Source: CAYXZO01 sp964469505 (lineage in GTDB: Bacteria; Fidelibacterota; UBA8477; JABMPR01). Taken from it: DNA of 8,368 bases. The stretch covers positions 1 to 8,368 of the forward strand of contig CAYXZO010000076.1 in the NCBI GenBank assembly GCA_964469505.1, read 5' to 3'. The position numbers were made by a program, and so were the translations under genes. A model generated the notes under the pieces. It searched no databases, was not told where the DNA came from, and was given only the letters and a program-made list of their open reading frames with translations. Positions 1 to 5,732 of the stretch are shown here, one piece after another. Each line of letters opens with the position of its first letter. Position 1 is the stretch's first letter.

Positions 1-14
1 GCATTCGCTGCTCT

Positions 15-812
15 TTAAGTCCTTATATCCCGTCGATATCCAGTTTTATACATCAACCACCCCACTAATCCCGGCGCTACCCGGGCTAAAAATTCAAAAA
101 ATCCCAGGATCGACGGTGCACGGATAATCCGTGCACCGCGGATCACACCCTGTAAAATGGCTTCGGCTGCTTGTTCAGGAGTGAGAATCGGCACCAACTT
201 CTGGATTGTGGGGACGCGTTCCTCACTGCCGGTATTGTGTTCCCAATAAGTACTGGTGATTTTAGCGAAGTACGCCAATGAAGTTTTTATGTTCGTTTCC
301 CTCAGGTCCATGGTGAGAGCTTCGTGAAAGCCCACCATAGCTTTGCGGGCCGCGATGTAGGCCGTGGCGCCCGGGAAGGGGGTGAAGGCCGCCATGGAGG
401 TCATGTTCACGATGTGTCCCGAATTACGGGCCAGCATATCCTCGATAAAAGCCCGGGTGACGTAAAAAGCCGCCAGGTACGGTACGGCCATCATCTCCGC
501 TGCTTCGTCATACTCAGTTTCCTCAATGAACAACCAGCGACCAGCTCCGGCGTTGTTGATGAGAACATCGGGACAGCCATGTTGGGCCTTGATTTCCCGG
601 ACCGTTTGCTGCACGGCTTGGGGATCGCGCAGATCCACGGGGAAAGCTTCGGCTTCATTACCAGCTGCTCGGATTTCTTCCACGAGTTTATTCAGCTTAT
701 CCGCACTGCGAGCCAGTAGCAGAACTCTGGCTCCTGCGCTGGCGAATTTGCGGGCCGTGGCGGCTCCGATACCGCTGGACGCCCCGGTGATGAGTACCAG
801 TTTACCTTTCAT
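15..812 (-). CDS. SDR-family NAD(P)-dependent oxidoreductase with arginine in place of the catalytic lysine
   Basis: Cytosolic Rossmann-fold oxidoreductase of the classical short-chain dehydrogenase type; the substrate cannot be read from the sequence. From the ATG at 812 it is 265 residues, within the usual 250-280. The cofactor motif TGASSGIG is at 9-16, an Asp-Leu pair (VDL) at 59-61, and NNAG at 86-89. Catalytic Ser is S139 and Tyr is Y152, but the YxxxK position reads YIAAR, so R156 replaces Lys and K157 follows. The Asn of the usual N-S-Y-K tetrad also appears to be Pro (VPY, 110-112). From memory, a subgroup of SDRs with a YWEHNxGSxER-like segment shares these changes, so this is probably a subfamily trait rather than decay. 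The C-terminal 35 residues are hydrophobic and basic (GFFEFLARVAPGLVGWLMYK), perhaps membrane-associating. An upstream in-frame ATG at 866 would add 18 residues but has no ribosome site, whereas 812 follows GAGGAG by 8 nt. It is preceded by a strong terminator and is probably monocistronic. Confidence 0.87.
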   Translation of the reverse strand: MKGKLVLITGASSGIGAATARKFASAGARVLLLARSADKLNKLVEEIRAAGNEAEAFPVDLRDPQAVQQTVREIKAQHGCPDVLINNAGAGRWLFIEETEYDEAAEMMAVPYLAAFYVTRAFIEDMLARNSGHIVNMTSMAAFTPFPGATAYIAARKAMVGFHEALTMDLRETNIKTSLAYFAKITSTYWEHNTGSEERVPTIQKLVPILTPEQAAEAILQGVIRGARIIRAPSILGFFEFLARVAPGLVGWLMYKTGYRRDIRT

Positions 813-820
813 TGGCCTTG

Positions 821-826
821 CTCCTC
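821..826 (-). promoter_or_regulatory. Shine-Dalgarno site deciding the SDR start
   Basis: On the minus strand this reads GAGGAG, 8 nt upstream of the ATG at 812. The alternative ATG at 866 is preceded by GATTGCCCTGCC with no purine-rich site, so 812 is preferred. The TGASSGIG cofactor motif then starts at residue 9, as is normal for the family. Confidence 0.75.
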
Positions 827-922
827 TGAAAACCAGCCCTAAGCTATTGCGTAACTTACGTATCATGGCAGGGCAATCCGATTAAGTAATGTTGCCATCC
901 GGTGGCCTTCTCCAGCTTGAAT

Positions 923-950
923 AAAAAAGGCCTCCCGATAGGGAGGCCTT
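923..950 (-). terminator. Rho-independent terminator after the acidic-tailed membrane protein
   Basis: A perfect 10-bp inverted repeat (927-936 with 941-950) encloses a 4-nt loop. On the minus strand AAGGCCTCCC-TATC-GGGAGGCCTT runs into a T tract (923-928 are all A on the plus strand). It lies 21 nt past the stop codon of the membrane-protein gene and upstream of the SDR gene. It therefore separates the two units and points to an SDR promoter within about 813-922, where I see no convincing -35/-10 pair. Confidence 0.92.
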
Positions 951-971
951 ATGATAACCTTTTGGCAAAAA

Positions 972-2219
972 TTATTCAGAGCTGGATTCCTCACCGGAGG
1001 TCGAAGAATCCTGGTCGTCGCCAGTATCCGATTCGGAAGAATCTTCGGTTTCACTGCTTTCCGATTCACTTTCGCTTTCCTCGTCGGATTCTTCTCCCTC
1101 TTCTTCTTCCTCTTCTTCCTCCTCTTCTTCCTCAGCCCGTTCTTCTTCGTCTTTACGCTTGATTAGGTCTTCATCGTCTTTGTATTTGGCCAGGATGATG
1201 TAGGAGGTGGTCATTCCGGTAGCGACGGAGGCCAACCCGTAGGAGAATACCAACAAGACCCCGATGAAACTGATTAAAGCCACAATCACCCCAGCGATAA
1301 TTTGGGTGATGCTTTGGCTTACGGGCTGGGTAATCTGGAAAGTCTGCTGGTAGAGATCCTGCAACTCACCGGTAAGGAAAGGCAAGAACTGGAAATGTTG
1401 GAAAAGGGTAGTCCCGACTTCCTTGATGGCCACAAAGGTATTACCCATCAGCCAGCTCTGACCAAAGACCAGCTCCAACGCCTGGAACCCGAAAGCCAGG
1501 AAAGCGGCGAATGCTAAGTAGCCCAGGTAAGACAAAACTACTGTAATAACCAGGTAGAGTAACAAGCGCCAGGGCTGATTCCACAGGGTGGTGTAGGCCC
1601 CGAACATGGAGCCCATGGTGTCTTCCTCGGCAGTGACCACGATGGCGGGGGAGAGAATTACGTCCACTACCAATGCCACCACGGAATAAACCAGAAAAAC
1701 AGCGGTGGGCAGAAAGAGAATAAACATGAAGCCGTAGATCAAAATATCCAACACCGGCCATTGGGAGAGCCAGCCGAAGACGATGGCCAGGACTACGAAA
1801 AAGACGATGGTGAGCAGGATGGAGATGGGGCCGAAGACCATGGGGAACCAATGCTTGAGGGCGTATTTCCAGCCGTCACCGGAGGAATAGAATAGTTCTC
1901 CCTTGTACTCCTTGATGGTGATTTTCGCTACGGCACCGTAACCCAGATACAAAGCCAAAACCCAGATTACAAGGCCCAATCCGATGAAGATCTTTCCTAC
2001 CAGGGCGGCATTGCCACACGCCCCCAGGGGCCAGAGGTGATATTGACGCCAGATTTCACCAAAGGCGGTGCCATCGATCAATAGCCCAATGTAGGTGAGA
2101 ATAGTGTAAACCAGCCAGCCGATAAGGTTGGCTTCCAGCATTACCAGCATCCGCCGGCTTAGAGCCAGGCGAGGTGCCTTTAATACTTCCCGATAGTTGA
2201 ATCTAAATTCTGTCTCCAC
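972..2219 (-). CDS. Multi-pass membrane protein of unknown function with a polyglutamate/Ser-Asp-Glu tail
   Basis: I do not recognise a named family. The 415-residue product has about six hydrophobic segments, near 27-48, 74-99, 126-150, 157-190, 216-248 and 306-332. The segment PAIVVTAEEDTMGSMFGAYT (191-210), between membrane spans and followed by a Trp-rich stretch, loosely resembles the cytoplasmic loop of uncharacterised integral membrane proteins related to the glycerophosphodiesterase membrane domain; this is a weak analogy. The soluble tail from about 347 becomes extremely acidic: 35 of the last 59 residues are Asp or Glu. It has 12 consecutive Glu at 363-374, Glu-Ser alternation at 380-388, then a Ser/Asp/Thr/Gly mix. 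No signal peptide is evident. With six spans and a basic cluster (KRK, 354-356) just before the acidic run, both ends would face the cytoplasm. The start is GTG, supported by AGGAGG 9 nt upstream. It has its own terminator and probably its own promoter. Confidence 0.8.
   Translation of the reverse strand: METEFRFNYREVLKAPRLALSRRMLVMLEANLIGWLVYTILTYIGLLIDGTAFGEIWRQYHLWPLGACGNAALVGKIFIGLGLVIWVLALYLGYGAVAKITIKEYKGELFYSSGDGWKYALKHWFPMVFGPISILLTIVFFVVLAIVFGWLSQWPVLDILIYGFMFILFLPTAVFLVYSVVALVVDVILSPAIVVTAEEDTMGSMFGAYTTLWNQPWRLLLYLVITVVLSYLGYLAFAAFLAFGFQALELVFGQSWLMGNTFVAIKEVGTTLFQHFQFLPFLTGELQDLYQQTFQITQPVSQSITQIIAGVIVALISFIGVLLVFSYGLASVATGMTTSYIILAKYKDDEDLIKRKDEEERAEEEEEEEEEEEEGEESDEESESESESSETEDSSESDTGDDQDSSTSGEESSSE
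1089..1133. repeat. 45-bp homopyrimidine/homopurine tract with a tandem 12-bp duplication
   Basis: The plus strand is uninterrupted pyrimidine from 1089 to 1133 (purine on the coding minus strand), and it encodes the 12-Glu run. Inside it CCTCTTCTTCCT occurs twice in direct tandem (1109-1120 and 1121-1132). This suggests the Glu run grew by in-frame duplication, here in units of four codons. Such tracts are prone to replication slippage, but codons alternate between GAA and GAG, so it is not a simple trinucleotide repeat. Confidence 0.85.
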
Positions 2220-2228
2220 CTCAGCATT

Positions 2229-2234
2229 CCTCCT
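2229..2234 (-). promoter_or_regulatory. Strong Shine-Dalgarno for the GTG-started membrane protein
   Basis: The minus strand reads AGGAGG, 9 nt upstream of the GTG at 2219. An ATG lies between them, but it is out of frame with the long reading frame and too close to the site, so the GTG is the supported start. Confidence 0.7.
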
Positions 2235-2245
2235 CTATTTGATCT

Positions 2246-2274
2246 GTCGTATGCAACAAACTATATGCTATCAA
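2246..2274 (-). promoter_or_regulatory. Weak candidate promoter for the membrane-protein gene
   Basis: On the minus strand TTGATA (RC of 2269-2274) is followed after 17 nt by TACGAC (RC of 2246-2251), a poor -10. A better -10-like TATAGT (RC of 2260-2265) lies in between but lacks a matching -35. A promoter somewhere here is expected, because a probable terminator lies just upstream at 2294-2323. The exact boxes are uncertain. Confidence 0.25.
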
Positions 2275-2293
2275 ACCTTGACCCGACCTTTGG

Positions 2294-2323
2294 AAAAAGG
2301 AAAGTCGCTGGTAAGGACTTCCT
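2294..2323 (-). terminator. Probable rho-independent terminator closing the carbamate kinase-sucCD-ndk-SPOR unit
   Basis: On the minus strand an 8-bp stem, AGGAAGTC pairing with GACTTTCCT across a single bulged T, encloses a 9-nt loop and runs into a short T stretch (2294-2298 are A on the plus strand). It starts 21 nt after the lipoprotein stop codon. The imperfect stem makes it weaker than the one at 923-950, so some read-through into the membrane-protein gene is possible. Confidence 0.5.
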
Positions 2324-2344
2324 GTTTTCCGGTACTGGCCACGG

Positions 2345-3202
2345 TTACATCTCCTGTCGAACGAAATCCACCCAGGCGGGGAGACTAGTCAGATCTTGCA
2401 ATTCCCGAGCATATTCCCGGGCGGCTTTGAAAGAATCGAAATGACCTACCCGCACCCGGAAATAGACCTTGTCCTGTTGTTTGATGAACACCCGCTGAAC
2501 GTAGGTGTCCAGGCCATAACGTTCTTTGAGTTCCCTGGCGGCCTGTTGTGCTTCTGCCAGAGTGGGCCAGGCTGACAGCTGAATTGTGTAACCAGTTCCT
2601 GCGCGGAGCCCGTCCACCATCGCTCGCGTAGCCGCTTTACGTTTCACCCGGCTGATGCGTTTACGGCGCTTTTTGACCACTGCTTTCTGGCGTGGCTTGG
2701 TGGCTTTCTTTTTCACCAGCTTAGCCAGGTAAGGATGGGCTTTGAGATCGGCCTTGGGAACCACCGCCGCGCTGGTTTCCTGTTTGGTGGTTTCGGTCCG
2801 GGTGGTTTCCGCCTTCATGAATGCCTTGAGGTGCTCCGGCACTTCAGCAACGACAGGTTCGCCATTTTCAGGTAATTCCACGGTAAAATAGAAAGTTTCC
2901 TCTTCCTCCTTGCCGTTGCGCACCACTGTCACAGCCACGTCGTATTTTCCTGGAACGTCGGGTTTGAAGGAAACTTCCTGGGCCGTATCAGAAGGAAGAA
3001 AATGGGTGATGCGGCTGGTATCCGGTAGATCCATAAAGCGCCAGGTTACTTTGTCACCCTCCTGTTTAGGAAGGGTGATGTAAGCGCCCAGGAAAACCTT
3101 TTCCCGCTTAAAATGTGAACGGATAAAATCGCAGCCGGTCAGTAATACAACCAGAGCAAGCAGCAGAAGCGAAAAACGCCGATTGTAACGCGGGATATTC
3201 AT
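2345..3202 (-). CDS. Lipoprotein with an Ig/PKD-like region, a polybasic linker and a C-terminal SPOR domain
   Basis: Predicted exported lipoprotein of 285 residues. A basic start (RYNRR) and hydrophobic stretch (10-21) end in the lipobox LTGC with C24 as the lipidated residue. Residue 25 is Asp, an inner-membrane retention signal in Enterobacteria, though the rule may not hold here. Residues about 35-110 look like a beta-sandwich of PKD or similar type (DVPGKYDVAVTVVRNGKEEE). A Thr/Glu-rich stretch (131-145) follows, then a strongly basic linker with 18 Lys/Arg in 33 residues (161-193). The C-terminal 80 residues form a SPOR repeat: YTIQLSAWPTLAEAQQAARE, then YFRVRVGHFDSFKAAREYA. SPOR domains bind denuded peptidoglycan glycan strands, often at division septa, so a cell-wall or division-related envelope role is inferred. 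It follows ndk by 23 nt without a clear Shine-Dalgarno, suggesting translation partly coupled to ndk. No enzymatic motif is visible. Confidence 0.86.
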   Translation of the reverse strand: MNIPRYNRRFSLLLLALVVLLTGCDFIRSHFKREKVFLGAYITLPKQEGDKVTWRFMDLPDTSRITHFLPSDTAQEVSFKPDVPGKYDVAVTVVRNGKEEEETFYFTVELPENGEPVVAEVPEHLKAFMKAETTRTETTKQETSAAVVPKADLKAHPYLAKLVKKKATKPRQKAVVKKRRKRISRVKRKAATRAMVDGLRAGTGYTIQLSAWPTLAEAQQAARELKERYGLDTYVQRVFIKQQDKVYFRVRVGHFDSFKAAREYARELQDLTSLPAWVDFVRQEM

Positions 3203-3225
3203 CCGATTAATGGTATTTCATCGTT

Positions 3226-3645
3226 TCAGATAAGTTCGAGCCCGGGGAAGAAAAATGCAATTTCTTTCTCCGCGTTGGCATCCGAGTCCGAACCATGTAC
3301 GGCGTTGCGACCTTTATCCTCAGCGAAATCCTTACGAATAGTGCCGGGGGCTGCTTCAGCGGGGTCAGTAGCTCCGATTAGTTCCCGCCAGGCCGTTACG
3401 GCGTTTTCCTTTTCCAGGGCCATGACAAACACTGGTCCAGAAGACATGAAGGTGGTCAGCTCTTCGTAAAAGGGCTTGCCACGGTGCACCTCATAAAAGG
3501 CCTCTGCTTGAGCTTTGGTCATGCGTATTAACCGGGCCGCTTTAATTGCGAAACCGGCCTGGATGGTTCTATCCAAAATCTTACCCAAATAACCGTTGCC
3601 CATAGCGTCCGGTTTTACGATTGCCAGAGTGAAACGTCCGTTCAT
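3226..3645 (-). CDS. ndk: Nucleoside diphosphate kinase
   Basis: Cytosolic enzyme that transfers the gamma phosphate from one nucleoside triphosphate to another nucleoside diphosphate through a phosphohistidine, balancing NTP and dNTP pools. At 139 residues it matches the usual 135-150. K11 in the opening IVKPDA motif and H117 in NAVHGSDSD are the expected phosphate-binding and catalytic residues; the family segments FMSSGPV (66-72) and IGATDPAEAAPGTIRKDFA (90-108) are intact. The start ATG follows AAGGA by 8 nt, and that ribosome site overlaps the stop codon of sucD; the gap is 11 nt, so the two genes are almost certainly co-transcribed. Coupling to sucCD is sensible, because some succinyl-CoA synthetases make GTP, which NDK converts to ATP. 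The assignment is secure. Confidence 0.97.
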   Translation of the reverse strand: MNGRFTLAIVKPDAMGNGYLGKILDRTIQAGFAIKAARLIRMTKAQAEAFYEVHRGKPFYEELTTFMSSGPVFVMALEKENAVTAWRELIGATDPAEAAPGTIRKDFAEDKGRNAVHGSDSDANAEKEIAFFFPGLELI

Positions 3646-3656
3646 TTACTAATTCC

Positions 3657-4529
3657 TTATCCTAATACTTCAGCCACTTTAGCTCCAATAGCTGCGGGAT
3701 TCTTTACCACATGTATGCCGGCTGCTTCCAGGGCCGCCATTTTTTCTGCGGCGGTACCGTGGCCTCCGGAGATGATGGCGCCGGCATGCCCCATACGGCG
3801 TCCCGGAGGAGCCGTTTGACCGGCAATGAAGGCCACGATGGGTTTGTTAAAATTCTCTTTGGCCCAGGCTGCGGCCTCTTCCTCAGCCGTGCCACCAATC
3901 TCACCGATCATAACCACGGCCTCCGTCTGGGGATCATCTTTGAACAGCTTTAACAAATCGGTGAAGGTGGTACCGATGATAGGGTCTCCACCGATTCCCA
4001 CACAGGTGGTTTGGCCTAGCCCCAGTTCAGTCAACTGATGCACTGCTTCATACGTCAAAGTCCCGCTGCGGGACATGACCCCCACCCGGCCCTTTTGGTG
4101 AATAAAACCGGGCATGATTCCGATTTTAGCTTCGTCGGGAGTGATGATGCCGGGGCAGTTGGGGCCGATTAGCCGGGTTTTCGAGCGGGACAGGATGTCG
4201 TAAACCTTGATCATGTCGGCCACAGGGATACCCTCAGTGATACACACTACCAGCTCCAGCTCCGCCGACACCGCTTCCAGAATGGCATCCGCCGCGAAGG
4301 GTGGGGGCACGAAAATTACGGAAGCCGTGGCTGCGGTAGCCTCTTTTGCTTCCTGAACGGTGTTGAAGACCGGTATCCGGTCGTCGAATTTTTGTCCTCC
4401 TTTCCCGGGAGTGACACCGGCTACCACCTGCGTGCCGTAGTCTAGCATCTGGCGCGTATGGAACGAACCCTCGCCCCCGGTAATCCCCTGCACAATGACC
4501 TTTGTATCTTTATTGAGAATGATACCCAT
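3657..4529 (-). CDS. sucD: Succinyl-CoA synthetase (ADP/GDP-forming), alpha subunit
   Basis: Alpha subunit of the TCA-cycle enzyme that interconverts succinyl-CoA, phosphate and NDP with succinate, CoA and NTP. It carries the CoA site and the phosphorylated histidine. The 290-residue length is typical. The N-terminal CoA-binding Rossmann-like domain has TGGEGSFHTRQ (17-27) and PNCPG (123-127). The ligase domain has the active-site glutamate in GEIGG (E210) and the phosphohistidine H248 in RMGHAGAIISGG. All key residues are present. The ATG starts one base after the TGA of sucC (TGAGATG), with AAAGGAG inside the end of sucC as ribosome site, so the subunits are translationally coupled for stoichiometric heterodimer production. 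Confidence 0.98.
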   Translation of the reverse strand: MGIILNKDTKVIVQGITGGEGSFHTRQMLDYGTQVVAGVTPGKGGQKFDDRIPVFNTVQEAKEATAATASVIFVPPPFAADAILEAVSAELELVVCITEGIPVADMIKVYDILSRSKTRLIGPNCPGIITPDEAKIGIMPGFIHQKGRVGVMSRSGTLTYEAVHQLTELGLGQTTCVGIGGDPIIGTTFTDLLKLFKDDPQTEAVVMIGEIGGTAEEEAAAWAKENFNKPIVAFIAGQTAPPGRRMGHAGAIISGGHGTAAEKMAALEAAGIHVVKNPAAIGAKVAEVLG

Positions 4530-4530
4530 C

Positions 4531-5697
4531 TCAGGCTCCTTTCACCGCTGCCGTAACTTTGCGGGCCGCCTCGTCCAGACTGGCCGCGACTTCGAAATCC
4601 AGCGGGGCTTCTTCCAGCATCCGCCGCGCTTCTTCTGCATTGGTGCCCTCCAGGCGAATAACTACCGGTACATCCACTTTAACTTGCCTCAGCGCTTCTA
4701 TGACTCCTCCGGCCACCCGGTCGCAACGGACGATGCCCCCGAAAATATTGATCAACACCGCTTTCACATTAGGATCGTTCATGAGAATGCGGAAACCGTT
4801 AGCCACTGTTTCGGAACTGGCCACGCCGCCCACGTCTAGGAAGTTGGCCGGTTCGCCGCCATAGAGTTTGATGATATCCATGGTGGCCATGGCTAAGCCC
4901 GCGCCGTTAACCATACAACCCACATTACCTTCCAATTTGATGTAATTCAGATTGTAGCGCGAAGCTTCCACTTCCGCGGGGTCTTCTTCTGCCAGATCGC
5001 GGTATTCCAGTATGTCTTTGTGGCGGAAAAGAGCATTATCATCGAAGTTCATTTTGGCATCCAGGGCTAGAACTTCACCTTTACCGGTAACCACCAGAGG
5101 ATTGATCTCCGCCAGGGAAGCATCTGACTGGGAGTAGGCCTGCCACAGGGCGAGCATAAACTTAACCGCGGCCTTGATCTGGTTCCCTTCCAGGCCTAGG
5201 GCGTAAGCCAGTTTCCGGGCCTGGTAGGCCTGCAGTCCATAGCCGGCGGGAATCCATTCTTTGATAATCTTTTCGGGAGTTTCGGCAGCCACTTTTTCGA
5301 TTTCCACTCCACCTTCGGTGGAAACCATGAAAACATTCTGCCGCGCTTGCCGGTCTAAGACAATGCCCAGGTACAGTTCGCGTTGAATGTCCACGCCTTC
5401 TTCAATGAGCAGCCGCTGGACCACCTTGCCCTCAGGACCAGTTTGATGGGTGACCAGCCGCATCCCCAACATTTGCTCTGCAAGCTGGCGCACTTCTTCA
5501 ATGGAATGGGCGAGTTTCACCCCTCCGGCTTTGCCGCGGCCCCCGGCATGAATTTGAGCTTTCACCACGTACACAGGGCCTGGCAGCTTGCGAGCCACTG
5601 CTTCCGCTTCTTCCGGCGAAAAAGCCACCCCTCCAGCGGGTACCGGAACGTTGAAGCGGCGAAAGATTTCCTTGGCTTGATACTCGTGAATCTTCAT
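4531..5697 (-). CDS. sucC: Succinyl-CoA synthetase (ADP/GDP-forming), beta subunit
   Basis: Beta subunit of succinyl-CoA synthetase, carrying the nucleotide-binding ATP-grasp domain and contributing to the succinate site. The 388-residue length matches bacterial SucC. The N-terminal MKIHEYQAKEIF and VVKAQIHAGGRGKAGGVK (44-61, with K46 and the glycine loop) are the family hallmarks. E197 and N199 in AEINPL and D213 in LDAKMNFDDNA (212-222) are the metal/nucleotide ligands. The C-terminal ligase domain keeps GCMVNGAGLAMATMD (260-274) and the FGGIVRCD loop (319-326). ATP versus GTP preference cannot be settled by eye. The ATG follows AAGGTGAGG by about 5 nt. The carbamate kinase stop lies 35 nt upstream with no terminator between, so it probably belongs to the same transcript. 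Confidence 0.98.
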   Translation of the reverse strand: MKIHEYQAKEIFRRFNVPVPAGGVAFSPEEAEAVARKLPGPVYVVKAQIHAGGRGKAGGVKLAHSIEEVRQLAEQMLGMRLVTHQTGPEGKVVQRLLIEEGVDIQRELYLGIVLDRQARQNVFMVSTEGGVEIEKVAAETPEKIIKEWIPAGYGLQAYQARKLAYALGLEGNQIKAAVKFMLALWQAYSQSDASLAEINPLVVTGKGEVLALDAKMNFDDNALFRHKDILEYRDLAEEDPAEVEASRYNLNYIKLEGNVGCMVNGAGLAMATMDIIKLYGGEPANFLDVGGVASSETVANGFRILMNDPNVKAVLINIFGGIVRCDRVAGGVIEALRQVKVDVPVVIRLEGTNAEEARRMLEEAPLDFEVAASLDEAARKVTAAVKGA

Positions 5698-5732
5698 GAA
5701 ATCCTCACCTTAGTTTTATGGATTTAACTATT

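Noticed and set aside
324..719. Plus-strand open frame opposite the SDR gene
   Set aside because: Antisense shadow of a gene with clear family motifs; its translation shows no recognisable domain and no ribosome site was evident.
813..866. N-terminal 18-residue extension of the SDR from an ATG at 866
   Set aside because: No ribosome-binding sequence precedes that ATG, while GAGGAG sits 8 nt before the ATG at 812 and the cofactor motif then lies at the usual distance from the N-terminus.
813..922. Promoter for the SDR gene
   Set aside because: One is expected after the terminator, but the best pair (TTGCCC, 17 nt, TACGCA) matches too poorly to annotate.
863..1069. Short minus-strand frame across the 923-950 terminator
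   Set aside because: It would read through a perfect intrinsic terminator and the end of the preceding gene in another frame, and has no family resemblance.
1441..1851. Minus-strand frame overlapping the membrane-protein gene, rich in His and Arg
   Set aside because: Out-of-frame shadow of a hydrophobic coding sequence; the His/Arg/Leu-rich composition is typical of such shadows.
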